DNA of 64,000 nt, taken from NCBI RefSeq assembly GCF_030812875.1, contig NZ_JAUSTN010000006.1, positions 95,449 to 159,448 on the forward strand, given 5' to 3'. This stretch comes from Peptoniphilus_B koenoeneniae. GTDB taxonomy: Bacteria > Bacillota > Clostridia > Tissierellales > Peptoniphilaceae. Shown here piece by piece: positions 41,413-50,197 of this stretch; within the stretch, counting starts at the first letter, position 1, and each line of letters begins with the position of its first letter. The notes below the pieces were generated by a model. The model was given only the letters and a program-made list of their open reading frames with translations. It did not search any database and was not told the DNA's origin. The position numbers and the translations under genes are program-made.

Positions 41413-42087
41413 TTAAATTTTTTCTTCTTCTTTTATTGCTTTTTTTTCAAGTTTTTGTAAATTTTCAACATGACCTATAATAACAAGAACATCGTTTTTT
41501 TTAATTATAGTGTCAGGACTTGGATCAACCAAATTCCCATCTTCTTTTCTTTCCATTGCAAGAACTGTAACTTTATATTTTTTTCTAAAATTTAAATCTA
41601 TTAAACTTTTATTCCACCACTCAGGAAGCGAATCAAATTTTGCAATGGAATAATTTGAACCAAGTTCAATATAATCAACTAATTTTGATTTGCTAAGATC
41701 TCTTGCAACTCTTATTCCCATATCTCTTTCAGGATAAATAACCTTTGTAGCCCCTACCCTTTTAAGTATAAGACCTTGTCTGTTACTTACAGCTTTTACT
41801 GCAATATATGGAATCCCCGCTTCTTTAGCAAGTACTGTTGCCATTATTGCCGCTTCGAAATTTGAGCCTATAGCAACTACAGCTCCGTCAAAATTATTTA
41901 AACCTATTGAAGATGTTTCAGCTTCATCTAAAAGATCCGCTTGTATAGCAGTTGTAACATTATCTGCTATTGTTTCAAGTTTACTCATATCTTCATCAAC
42001 TATCATTACTTCATTTCCAAGATCAACAAGAGTTTTTGCAATTGCCGATCCAAATCTTCCACAACCAAAAATAACATATGATTTCAT
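41413..42087 (-). CDS. ktrA: Potassium uptake regulatory subunit (RCK domain)
   Basis: The 224-residue cytoplasmic protein has an RCK-N Rossmann domain (KSYVIFGCGRFGSAIAKTLVDLGNEVMIVDEDMSKLE) and an RCK-C domain after residue 135. It binds nucleotides and gates the membrane subunit encoded just upstream by the next gene (four bases apart). This is the usual KtrA/TrkA-type size in Firmicutes. Confidence 0.94.
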   Translation of the reverse strand: MKSYVIFGCGRFGSAIAKTLVDLGNEVMIVDEDMSKLETIADNVTTAIQADLLDEAETSSIGLNNFDGAVVAIGSNFEAAIMATVLAKEAGIPYIAVKAVSNRQGLILKRVGATKVIYPERDMGIRVARDLSKSKLVDYIELGSNYSIAKFDSLPEWWNKSLIDLNFRKKYKVTVLAMERKEDGNLVDPSPDTIIKKNDVLVIIGHVENLQKLEKKAIKEEEKI

Positions 42088-42091
42088 TTTT

Positions 42092-43429
42092 TCACCCTAC
42101 TAATATATTTCCTTCAGGATATTTTATTGAAGTTTTTTTTGTTTTTAATAATCCCATTGCAAGAGTTGCCGGCCCAACTCTTCCTGTAAACATTGTAAAT
42201 GAAATTATAAGTTTTGATGCTGTAGAAAGATCCGATGTTATTCCTCGTGACATTCCTACAGTTCCAAATGCCGATACCGTTTCAAATAAAATATCTAAAA
42301 ATTTAAATCTGTCCGTTTCTATTATTGTTATTGTAAGAGCAACTATAATAACTACTCCAAGTGATACTATTACTACAGTAAGAGCCCTTATAACCGTCTG
42401 TCTTGATATGGTTCTTTTAAATACAACAGTTTCCTTTTCTCCTTTTAAAGTAAAGTAAGTTGCAAAAATTAAAATTGCAAATGTTGTAGTTTTAAGTCCA
42501 CCCGCTGTTGATGCAGGGCTTCCTCCTATAAACATGAGAATTATATATAAAAAAGCCGTTGCATCATGAACCTTTCCTATGTCAACAGAATAAAAACCCG
42601 CTGTCCTCGTTACAGTTGATTGGAAAAAGCTTGCCAAAATTTTCTGAGGAAAGTTCATTAAAGCTATTGTATCCTTATTTGTCCATTCAAGAACTAAAGT
42701 TATTATTGTACCGAAAATTAAAAGTCCTATAGAAAATATTATAACTACCTTTGAATGAAGTTTTAAATATTTAAAATTTCTTGTCTCGTAAATATCAAGA
42801 AAAACTAAAAAACCAAGCCCTCCCAATATTACAAGAAAACAAATAATAAGACTTACATAATAATTGTTGTAAAAAGGAGCTAAACTATCACCAAACAAGT
42901 CAAATCCCGCATTACAAAAGGCTGAAATTGAATGAAAAAGTGAAAATAAAATTCCCTTTTTTAATCCATACATTGGAACGAGGGCCAAAGAAAGTAAACT
43001 TGCTCCTATAAATTCAATTAAAAAGGTTATTTTTGTAACATATAAAAGCCATCTTACAATCCCCTTCATAGAACTTATATTTAATTGCTCACGAATTATA
43101 AGTCTTTGCTGCAAAGAAACTTTTTTTCCTAAGAGGACCACTCCAATGGAAAATATTGTCATAGTACCAAGACCGCCTATTTGTATTAAGGAAATTATCA
43201 CAACATTTCCAAAGGCTGACCAGGTTAGCTGAGTGTTTAAAGTTGTAAGTCCTGTTACCGCCGTCGCAGAGCTTGCTGTAAAAAGCGCATCTACAAAACT
43301 GACTCCCTCTCCGTTTTTTGTAGAAATCGGCAAAGTAAGAAGAACTGCACCCAATAAAATTACAAAGACAAAAGATATTCCTAATAATATTGGAGGATTT
43401 TTTGATAATTTTTCGTAAAATTTTTTCAT
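42092..43429 (-). CDS. ktrB: Potassium uptake membrane subunit (KtrB/TrkH family)
   Basis: The 445-residue membrane protein has the fourfold pore repeat of the family, with selectivity-type segments SSATAVTGLTT, HSISAFCNAGFDLFG, TRTAGFYSVD and SAFGTVGMSRG, each with its conserved Gly. Membrane helices fill the rest. With KtrA it forms a K+ transporter, probably driven by the sodium or membrane potential gradient. Confidence 0.95.
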   Translation of the reverse strand: MKKFYEKLSKNPPILLGISFVFVILLGAVLLTLPISTKNGEGVSFVDALFTASSATAVTGLTTLNTQLTWSAFGNVVIISLIQIGGLGTMTIFSIGVVLLGKKVSLQQRLIIREQLNISSMKGIVRWLLYVTKITFLIEFIGASLLSLALVPMYGLKKGILFSLFHSISAFCNAGFDLFGDSLAPFYNNYYVSLIICFLVILGGLGFLVFLDIYETRNFKYLKLHSKVVIIFSIGLLIFGTIITLVLEWTNKDTIALMNFPQKILASFFQSTVTRTAGFYSVDIGKVHDATAFLYIILMFIGGSPASTAGGLKTTTFAILIFATYFTLKGEKETVVFKRTISRQTVIRALTVVIVSLGVVIIVALTITIIETDRFKFLDILFETVSAFGTVGMSRGITSDLSTASKLIISFTMFTGRVGPATLAMGLLKTKKTSIKYPEGNILVG

Positions 43430-43468
43430 ATACCTATTTTATCACTTGTTTAAATTAAAAAACACAAT

Positions 43469-43491
43469 AAAAAAACTGCCTATTAAGCAGT
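43469..43491 (-). terminator. Terminator of the infC-rpmI-rplT operon
   Basis: On the minus strand ACTGC-TTAATAG-GCAGT followed by a run of Ts, nine bases after the rplT stop. Confidence 0.85.
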
Positions 43492-43499
43492 AATTTTTA

Positions 43500-43850
43500 T
43501 TAGTTATTTTTTGCAAGTTCAGCAATCTTTGCAAATCCTGAAGGATCATTGATTGCAAGCTCTGATAACATTTTTCTGTTAATTTCAACATTTTGTTTTT
43601 TAAGACCATTTATAAACTTTGAATAGCTTATACCGTTAATTCTGCAAGCGGCATTAATTCTTGTAATCCAAAGTTTTCTCATATCTCTTTTTCTTTGCTT
43701 TCTGCCAATATAAGCATAGCTTAAAGATTTCATAACAGCTTGGTTAGCCGGTCTGAATAATTTTGATTTTGCACCGAAATAACCCTTAGCTTGCTTTAAA
43801 ATATTTTTATGTCTTTTTCTGGCGTTTACGCCTCTTTTAATTCTTGCCAT
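43500..43850 (-). CDS. rplT: 50S ribosomal protein L20
   Basis: The 116-residue basic protein starts ARIKRGVNARKRHKNILKQAKGYFGAKSKLFRPANQAVMKSL, the L20 signature. L20 binds 23S rRNA early in assembly and, in many bacteria, represses this operon through the leader. It is the last gene of infC-rpmI-rplT. Confidence 0.98.
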   Translation of the reverse strand: MARIKRGVNARKRHKNILKQAKGYFGAKSKLFRPANQAVMKSLSYAYIGRKQRKRDMRKLWITRINAACRINGISYSKFINGLKKQNVEINRKMLSELAINDPSGFAKIAELAKNN

Positions 43851-43865
43851 TTTTAACCTCCATCA

Positions 43866-44057
43866 TTAAGGAATCATATTATTGATTCTCTTTTGGTCTC
43901 CCTTAGAAATTATTGCGGACTTTCTTAATTTTCTTAATCTCTTTTGTGTTTTTTTGCCTGTTAAATGTCCTTTATAAGCAAAAAATCTTTTTATTTTACC
44001 TGAGCCTGTTCTTTTAAATCTCTTAGCAGACGCTCTGTGAGTTTTCATCTTACCCAT
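43866..44057 (-). CDS. rpmI: 50S ribosomal protein L35
   Basis: The 63-residue basic protein MGKMKTHRASAKRFKRTGSGKIKR... has the full L35 pattern with HLTGKKTQKRLRKLRK. It lies between infC and rplT, 15 bp before rplT. Confidence 0.98.
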   Translation of the reverse strand: MGKMKTHRASAKRFKRTGSGKIKRFFAYKGHLTGKKTQKRLRKLRKSAIISKGDQKRINNMIP

Positions 44058-44068
44058 GATATTCCTCC

Positions 44069-44587
44069 TTAATTTTCTTTATCTGTGATTGGAGACAAAA
44101 ACATAGTCATGTTTCTGCCTTCCATTTTTGGCTTTTTATCTACAACACCGTACTCAGAAACAAGTTCAACAAACTTATCAAGAACTTCTCTTCCAATTTC
44201 AGTATGACCCATTTCTCTACCTCTAAAACGTACAGAAACCTTTACTCTATCGCCTTTTGAAAGAAATTCTTTTACTCTGTTGGCCTTAGTATTCAAGTCG
44301 TGATGTTCAATGCTCGGAGTAAGTCTCATTTCCTTTATACTTATAACATGTTGTTTTTTTCTTGATTCTTTCTCCTTCTTGATAAGCTCGTATCTGTATT
44401 TTCCATAATCCATAATTTTACAAACAGGTGGTTTTGCCTGTGGCGCAACCTTAACAATATCAAGTTTCTTATCAATTGCCATCTCAATAGCACGTCCGGT
44501 AGCAACGACACCTAATTGATTGCCGTCAGCATCAATAAGTCGTACTTCCTTATCTCTAATTTCTTCATTAATTTGAAGCTCTTTAAT
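44069..44587 (-). CDS. infC: Translation initiation factor IF-3 (AUU start)
   Basis: IF-3 binds the 30S subunit and checks start codon pairing. The protein of about 172 residues runs KELQINEEIRDKEVRLIDADGNQLGVV... to LSPITDKEN, with the usual two domains joined by a basic helix (YELIKKEKESRKKQH). No ATG fits: the frame from 44632 runs through the attenuator and ribosome site. ATT at 44587-44585, nine bases after GGAGG (44601-44597), gives the normal N-terminus. AUU starts are known for infC elsewhere and let IF-3 limit its own synthesis. Confidence 0.9.
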   Translation of the reverse strand: MKELQINEEIRDKEVRLIDADGNQLGVVATGRAIEMAIDKKLDIVKVAPQAKPPVCKIMDYGKYRYELIKKEKESRKKQHVISIKEMRLTPSIEHHDLNTKANRVKEFLSKGDRVKVSVRFRGREMGHTEIGREVLDKFVELVSEYGVVDKKPKMEGRNMTMFLSPITDKEN

Positions 44588-44720
44588 TTCTAAGCACCTC
44601 CATAAAAAAATAACGGGCATATAAGCCCGCAAAAATAAAAATAATCCAAAGAATATTTTAAAATAACCTTAAACCCTAAGCGTAAGGTGAGAAGCGGACT
44701 TCTTCTTTAAATACTTAACT
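44588..44720 (-). promoter_or_regulatory. infC operon leader
   Basis: Between the promoter region and infC the minus strand holds a possible small stem CCTTA...TAAGG (AACCTTA at 44668-44674 with its complement region near 44682-44688), then an attenuator at 44604-44630. It is in the place of the L20 leader of Firmicutes, although I cannot align it by eye. Confidence 0.5.
44604..44630 (-). terminator. Attenuator just before the infC ribosome site
   Basis: CGGGC-TTATAT-GCCCG followed by TTATTTTTTT, ending three bases before the GGAGG of infC. A terminator this close to the start points to control of the operon by early termination. Confidence 0.75.
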
Positions 44721-44782
44721 AATATATACGATTTATTCTTTTTTGTCAAATGTTTTATTTATATTTTTTATAAATATTTTTT

Positions 44783-44800
44783 ATGCTCTAGGTGAAGCAT
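44783..44800. repeat. Dispersed 18-bp hairpin repeat, copy 3
   Basis: ATGCTCTAGGTGAAGCAT in a T-rich setting, one base different from copy 2 at 24986-25003. Confidence 0.6.
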
Positions 44801-44813
44801 TTTTGTTTTATTT

Positions 44814-44843
44814 AAAAAACCTTAACAAAAAATGTTAAGGTTT
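44814..44843 (-). terminator. prfB terminator
   Basis: 10-bp stem AAACCTTAAC / GTTAAGGTTT with Ts following in the minus direction. Confidence 0.85.
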
Positions 44844-44849
44844 AATTTA

Positions 44850-45957
44850 TTATTTTACCTTTGATTGAAGGTAACTATATATAAAGTCGTCTAAATCTCC
44901 ATCCATAACTCTGTTAATGTCTCCGACTTCTGTTGATGTTCTATGATCTTTTACCATGGTGTATGGTTGAAAAACATAAGATCTTATTTGAGAACCCCAA
45001 GCTATTTGCGAATAATTTCCTTGAAGATCGTCAATTTTTTCTTTTTGTTCCTCTTCTGCAAGGGCAATTAATTTTGCCTTTAACATATTCATTGCAGTTT
45101 CCCTATTTTGAATTTGGCTTCTTTCATTTTGACACTGAACTACAATTCCCGTGGGAATGTGTGTAATTCTTACTGCACTGTCTGTTGTGTTTACGTGTTG
45201 ACCTCCTGCTCCACTTGAGCGATAAGTGTCAATTTTTAAATCTTCCGCCTTTATATCTATGTCGTTAACTTCATCAAGTTGCGGAAACACATCAACAGAT
45301 GAAAAAGATGTGTGCCTTCTTTTATTTGCATCAAAGGGAGATATTCTTACAAGTCTATGGACTCCCTTTTCACTTTTGAAATATCCATAGGCATTGTCCC
45401 CTTTTATTAAAAGAGTTGCTGATTTTATTCCAGCTTCATCTTCTTTTAACATATCCAGTACTTCAACAGAAAACCCTTTTCTTTCTGCATATCTTGTATA
45501 CATTCTAAGAAGCATATCCGCCCAATCTTGAGCTTCTGTTCCTCCTGCTCCTGCATGAATTGAAAGAACTGCATCATTTCCGTCATATTCACCGTTTAAA
45601 ATTGTTTCAAGTTTAAATTCATTTGCTTCTTTTTCAATTTCATTCAGCTGATTTTTAAATTCATCATAGGCAGAATAATCTTCCTCAATTTCCATAAGAG
45701 TTAAATAATCTTCGGCACTTTCTATTAATTTCATAATTTTATTGTACTTTTCAATTTTTGAATTATAGTGATTGCTTTCTCTTATTATTTTTTGAGCTTT
45801 CTGTCCATCATTCCAAAAATCAGGCTCCATTTGAAGTTTATTTAATTCTTTAACTTTTTCTTTTAATTCAGATAAGTTAAAGAGATTCACCAAGACTTTC
45901 CACTAAGGTTTTCGCCTCATTTAGGCTTTCCTTGTCAAGGTAGATGTTTTGTTCCAT
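44850..45957 (-). CDS. prfB: Peptide chain release factor 2, made by programmed +1 frameshift
   Basis: RF2 ends translation at UGA and UAA. The first frame, from ATG 45957 (AAAGGAG upstream), encodes MEQNIYLDKESLNEAKTLVESLGESL and stops at TAA (45879-45877). Skipping one T at CTT-T-AAC continues with NLSELKEKVKELNKLQMEPDFWND, exactly the RF2 pattern, on to SPFDANKRRHTSF (RF2 tripeptide SPF) and the catalytic GGQ in SGAGGQHVNTT. Total about 368 residues. The site has CTT before the stop as usual, but the stop is UAA instead of the near-universal UGA. Confidence 0.9.
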
Positions 45958-46209
45958 TTTCATCACTCCTTTTCTAATATTATATTTGCAAAAATAACAT
46001 TATGCAATTTTATTAATTTTAAAAAAATAATTTTTTTTATATTTTTTTATTTTTAGCAAATTTCTACTTAACATTGCTATCAATTTAAAGTAAAATATTA
46101 TTTAAAATTTATTTATAATTTAAATTTTTTATGAAAAAGCTTTTAACCTATTACTAGGCTTAATTGATTAATGATAGATTTAAATTTATAATTAAATAAA
46201 GTGTATCAT

Positions 46210-46237
46210 GCTAAAGTGAAATTAATTTCATTATAGC
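46210..46237. promoter_or_regulatory. 28-bp near-palindrome upstream of opp
   Basis: GCTAAAGTGAAATT / AATTTCATTATAGC, 12 of 14 positions symmetric, centred about 60 bp before the -10 box. A likely operator for the opp genes; the regulator is unknown. Confidence 0.5.
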
Positions 46238-46283
46238 AGAGTATTTGCATATTAATGCTATATTTTACCTTTAGTAAAAATGA

Positions 46284-46289
46284 TATAAT
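46284..46289 (+). promoter_or_regulatory. -10 box of the opp operon
   Basis: TATAAT about 35 bases before the ATG at 46324; the -35 region is weak. The rest of the 45964-46323 gap is very AT-rich with no gene. Confidence 0.6.
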
Positions 46290-46323
46290 AGATACAATAT
46301 ATAAAACAGAATGGAGTTATATA

Positions 46324-47319
46324 ATGGACAAAGAAGTATTACTGGAAACCAAAGACCTTCATACGGCCTTTAGAATTGGCGATGAGTATTACGATGCTGT
46401 TGATGATGTAAATTTGTCCCTATATTCTGATGAAGTTCTTGCAATTGTAGGAGAATCCGGTTGCGGTAAATCTACTCTTGCAACTACAATTATGGGTCTT
46501 CATGATTTTAACTATACTCGTGTAAGCGGGCAAGTTATTTTTGAAGGTAAAAACATATTGGAAAATAGTGAGGATGAATATAACAAAATACGTGGCGGAA
46601 AAATCGGGATGATCTTTCAAGATCCTCTTTCAGCTCTTAATCCTCTTCAAAGAATAGGTGCTCAAATTGAAGAAGCACTTATTTATCATACTGATTTAGA
46701 TGAAAAACAACGTTTAGAAAGAGTTGAAGAGTTGCTGACTCGTGTAGGAATTGAAAATCCTAAAAGAATTATGAGGCAGTTTCCCCACCAGCTTTCAGGA
46801 GGTATGAGACAAAGAGTTATTATTTCTATTGCTCTTGCTTGTAAACCTAAGATCATGATTGCTGATGAGCCAACCACTGCTCTTGATGTAACGATTCAAG
46901 CGCAAATATTGGACCTTATGCTTGATATTCAAAATGAAATTCATGCAGGTATTATTTTAATCACTCACGACCTTGGTGTTGTTGCACAAATGGCAGATCG
47001 TGTAGCTGTTATGTATGCTGGCGAAATTGTTGAGCTTGCAGAAGTTAAAGAACTTTTTAAAAATCCTTTACATCCTTACACAAGATCTCTTTTAAATTCA
47101 ATTCCCCAAAAAGATTCTGAGTCTGAAGATCTTCATGTTATTCAAGGAATGGTTCCTACTCTTAAAAATTTACCAAGAAATGGTTGCAGATTTGCTCCTC
47201 GTATTCCTTGGATTCCAAAAGAAGCTCACGAAGAAAATACAAGCTTACATGAAGTAAGTGAAGGACATTTTGTAAGATGCACTTGCTATAAACATTTTAA
47301 GTTTGATTATGAGGTCTAA
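46324..47319 (+). CDS. oppD: Oligopeptide ABC transporter ATPase, OppD type
   Basis: The 331-residue ATPase drives peptide import. It has Walker A GESGCGKST, signature LSGGMRQR, Walker B IMIADEPTTALD and the switch His in ITHDLGVV. The C-terminal oligopeptide-transporter domain has CRFAPRIPW and C.C spacing (FVRCTCYKH), where OppD proteins often carry an Fe-S or zinc site. The ATG at 46324 has GGAG upstream; the longer frame is not supported. It is the first gene of D-F-B-C-A. Confidence 0.94.
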   Translation: MDKEVLLETKDLHTAFRIGDEYYDAVDDVNLSLYSDEVLAIVGESGCGKSTLATTIMGLHDFNYTRVSGQVIFEGKNILENSEDEYNKIRGGKIGMIFQDPLSALNPLQRIGAQIEEALIYHTDLDEKQRLERVEELLTRVGIENPKRIMRQFPHQLSGGMRQRVIISIALACKPKIMIADEPTTALDVTIQAQILDLMLDIQNEIHAGIILITHDLGVVAQMADRVAVMYAGEIVELAEVKELFKNPLHPYTRSLLNSIPQKDSESEDLHVIQGMVPTLKNLPRNGCRFAPRIPWIPKEAHEENTSLHEVSEGHFVRCTCYKHFKFDYEV

Positions 47320-47320
47320 T

Positions 47321-48262
47321 ATGAGTTTAATTGAAGTAAAAGATTTAAAAATTCACTACCCCATTAAGGGCGGATTTTTTAATAAAATAATAGATTACGT
47401 CTACGCCGTTGACGGTGTAAATATGGTTATCGATGAAGGTAAGACAATAGGTCTTATTGGAGAAAGCGGCTCAGGTAAATCTACTATAGGAAAAGCTATT
47501 GTAGGTCTTGAACCTGTAACAAGCGGTGAAATTATTTATGAAAATAATGACGTAACAAAAAAAAGTGTTAGAAAAAGTATAAATTACAATAAAGATGTTC
47601 AAATGATCTTTCAAGATTCTATGAGCAGTCTTGATCCTAAAAAAAGAGTTATAGATATTATTGGTGAACCTATTCGTAATTTTGAAGATCTTTCAAAAGA
47701 AGAAGAGTATGACAGAATAATTGAACTTCTTCACATAGTAGGTATGCCTGCTGAATCTATCTATAAGTATCCCCATGAATTTTCAGGCGGTCAAAGACAA
47801 AGAATCGGAGTTGCAAGAAGTATAGCTTGCTATCCCAGATTGATTGTTGCAGATGAGCCTGTAAGTGCCCTTGACCTTTCAGTTCAAGCTCAAGTTTTAA
47901 ATTACATGAAAAAAATTCAAAAGGATTTTAATTTAACTTATATTTTTATTTCTCACGACCTTGGTGTTGTAAGACATATGTGCGATTACATTTATATTAT
48001 GCACAGAGGAAGATTTGTAGAAGCAGGCACTCGTGAAGATATTTATAATAATCCGAAACATATTTACACAAGAAAACTTATAGCCTCAATTCCAGAAACA
48101 GATCCCACTCTAAAAGAGGAATTAAAGGAAAAAAGAGCTGAAGTTGAAAAAGAATACAGTGAACAGTACAACCTATATTATGATGAAAACAACAGAGTTT
48201 ATCCCTTAAAGCAAATTACGGATACTCATTATGTTGCACTTAGAAAGGGAGGGGAAAAATAA
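47321..48262 (+). CDS. oppF: Oligopeptide ABC transporter ATPase, OppF type
   Basis: The 313-residue ATPase partner of OppD has Walker A GESGSGKST, signature FSGGQRQRIGVARS, Walker B LIVADEPVSALD and ISHDLGVVRHM. GAGG lies upstream of the ATG at 47321, which directly follows the oppD stop. The C-terminal region is shorter than in OppD, with a charged helix (EELKEKRAEVEKEYSEQY). Confidence 0.94.
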   Translation: MSLIEVKDLKIHYPIKGGFFNKIIDYVYAVDGVNMVIDEGKTIGLIGESGSGKSTIGKAIVGLEPVTSGEIIYENNDVTKKSVRKSINYNKDVQMIFQDSMSSLDPKKRVIDIIGEPIRNFEDLSKEEEYDRIIELLHIVGMPAESIYKYPHEFSGGQRQRIGVARSIACYPRLIVADEPVSALDLSVQAQVLNYMKKIQKDFNLTYIFISHDLGVVRHMCDYIYIMHRGRFVEAGTREDIYNNPKHIYTRKLIASIPETDPTLKEELKEKRAEVEKEYSEQYNLYYDENNRVYPLKQITDTHYVALRKGGEK

Positions 48263-49224
48263 TGTGGAAAACAGTTCTTCGTAGAATTCTGCTAATGATA
48301 CCTCAACTTTTTATTTTAAGCGTTTTAATTTTTATTCTTGCAAAGTTTATGCCTGGAGATGCCCTTACAGGATCTATAGGTCCAAACACTGATGCAAGTG
48401 TAATTGAACAATTAAGAAGAGATTCCGGTTGGTATGATCCTTGGCATGTTCAATATGGAAGGTGGATTACAAATGCTTTTAAGGGTGATTTTGGAATAAG
48501 TACTCAGTATAAACAACCTGTAACAAGAGTAATAGGTTCAAGAGCTATAAATACTTTTAATCTTTCTTTATTTGCCTTGATCTTAATGTATATAATTGCT
48601 CTTCCCCTTGGCATATTTTCAGGAAAATATCAAGGTTCAAAATTTGATAAGGGAGTTGTTCTTTACAATTTTATTTCCTACGCTATGCCATCTTTTGTAC
48701 TTTATTTATTTGCCATTTTATTTTTCGGATATACTTTAAAATGGTTCCCTACCATGGGTAGTGTTGATTCATCTTTAAATCCGGGAACTTTAAGTTATGT
48801 TTTAAGTAAATTTTATCACTTAATTATGCCTGCTTCCTGTATAGCAATTTTATCTACAACAGGAACCATTCAATATTTGAGAAATGAAATTATAGATGCT
48901 AAAACTGAAGATTATGTAAAAACTGCTCGTTCAAAGGGTGTTCCTATGAATAAGGTTTACACTCATCACATTTTCAGAAACTCCCTTTTACCTATTGCAG
49001 CCTTCTTCGGTTTTCAAATAACAGGTCTTCTTGGAGGATCTATAATTGCGGAATCAATTTTTAATTATCCAGGAATGGGCAATCTTTTTATAGATTCCAT
49101 AGTTACAAGAGATTTTCCTACAGTTAATGCTTTAATTATGCTCTTCGGCTTGTTGAACCTCTTAGGTTCTTTATTATCCGATATTATTATGAGCATAGTT
49201 GACCCGAGAATAAGAATAGAATAG
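48262..49224 (+). CDS. oppB: Oligopeptide ABC transporter permease, OppB type
   Basis: The 320-residue membrane protein has six predicted helices and the permease EAA loop (EIIDAKTEDYVKTARSKGVPMNKVYTHHIFRNSLLP), which docks with the ATPases. The N-terminal RRILLMIPQLFILSVLIFILAKFMPGDAL is typical of OppB/DppB. Its start overlaps the oppF stop by one base. Confidence 0.94.
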   Translation: MWKTVLRRILLMIPQLFILSVLIFILAKFMPGDALTGSIGPNTDASVIEQLRRDSGWYDPWHVQYGRWITNAFKGDFGISTQYKQPVTRVIGSRAINTFNLSLFALILMYIIALPLGIFSGKYQGSKFDKGVVLYNFISYAMPSFVLYLFAILFFGYTLKWFPTMGSVDSSLNPGTLSYVLSKFYHLIMPASCIAILSTTGTIQYLRNEIIDAKTEDYVKTARSKGVPMNKVYTHHIFRNSLLPIAAFFGFQITGLLGGSIIAESIFNYPGMGNLFIDSIVTRDFPTVNALIMLFGLLNLLGSLLSDIIMSIVDPRIRIE

Positions 49225-49233
49225 GAGGACATC

Positions 49234-50184
49234 ATGAAAAAACAAAAAGATGAAATTTTAAAAACTCCTGCTTCTAATAATGCGGGTGAAAAAATGGAAA
49301 AAGATGATAAAGTTGAAAACCCTATGGGTTTTAAAGTAATAGTAAAAGAATTTAAAAAAGATAAAGTTGCCATGTTTTCTTTTTGGATATTTGTAATATT
49401 CTTTGCTTTTATTTTCATCACATCAGCTTTTATTAATTCGGAAACAACAACTAAGGTTGATATTTTTGAAAAATATGCTTATCCAAATTTCCAAAGCATA
49501 TGGAATATATTCGGAAAAGAAGCCGGCGGTCGTAGTGTTCTTGCCCTTACTATTGTTGGTGCAAGAAACTCCATTTTAATAGGATTTGCCGTAACAATAA
49601 TAACTACAATCGTAGGTCTTTTTGTAGGTCTTTTTGTAGGCTACAAAGGAGGAATTGTAGATTCTATAATTATGAGAATTGTAGATTTTATTTCACTTCT
49701 TCCGATTTTAATGATAATTATTGTATTTGTAACAATAGTTCCAACTTATAACGTTGTTACTTTTGTATTTATTATGAGTGTCTTCTATTGGATAGGCACT
49801 GCAAGGCTTGTAAGATCAAAAGCTCTTTCAGAAGCTAAACGTGATTATGTAAATGCTTCAAAGACTTTGGGAACAAGTGATTTAAAAATTATGTTTAATG
49901 GAATACTTCCAAATATTTCTTCAATCATAATTGTTGATTCAACTCTTGCCCTTGCAGGCAATATCGGTATAGAAACAACACTTTCCTTTTTAGGTTTCGG
50001 GCTTCCTGCCAATGTTCCTTCACTTGGAACTCTTATTGCTCTTGCAAGAAGACCTGAAATTATTCAAAGTAAATTATTTGTATGGGTACCCGCATCTTTA
50101 CTTATATTGTTTATGATGCTGTGTATAAATTACATCGGTCAAGCACTGCGTCGTGCTTCTGATGCAAGACAAAGATTAGGATAA
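49234..50184 (+). CDS. oppC: Oligopeptide ABC transporter permease, OppC type
   Basis: The 316-residue permease has a cytoplasmic N-terminus, then the OppC-type first helix and large loop, and the EAA motif (ALSEAKRDYVNASKTLGTSDLKIMFNGILPN). The end RASDARQRLG is common in the family. AGGAGG stands before the ATG, nine bases after oppB. Confidence 0.94.
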   Translation: MKKQKDEILKTPASNNAGEKMEKDDKVENPMGFKVIVKEFKKDKVAMFSFWIFVIFFAFIFITSAFINSETTTKVDIFEKYAYPNFQSIWNIFGKEAGGRSVLALTIVGARNSILIGFAVTIITTIVGLFVGLFVGYKGGIVDSIIMRIVDFISLLPILMIIIVFVTIVPTYNVVTFVFIMSVFYWIGTARLVRSKALSEAKRDYVNASKTLGTSDLKIMFNGILPNISSIIIVDSTLALAGNIGIETTLSFLGFGLPANVPSLGTLIALARRPEIIQSKLFVWVPASLLILFMMLCINYIGQALRRASDARQRLG

Positions 50185-50197
50185 CAGGAGGTATATT

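Noticed and set aside
44850..45893. prfB starting at GTG 45893 without frameshift
   Set aside because: It has no ribosome site and would drop the conserved RF2 N-terminal helix, which is present in the upstream frame.
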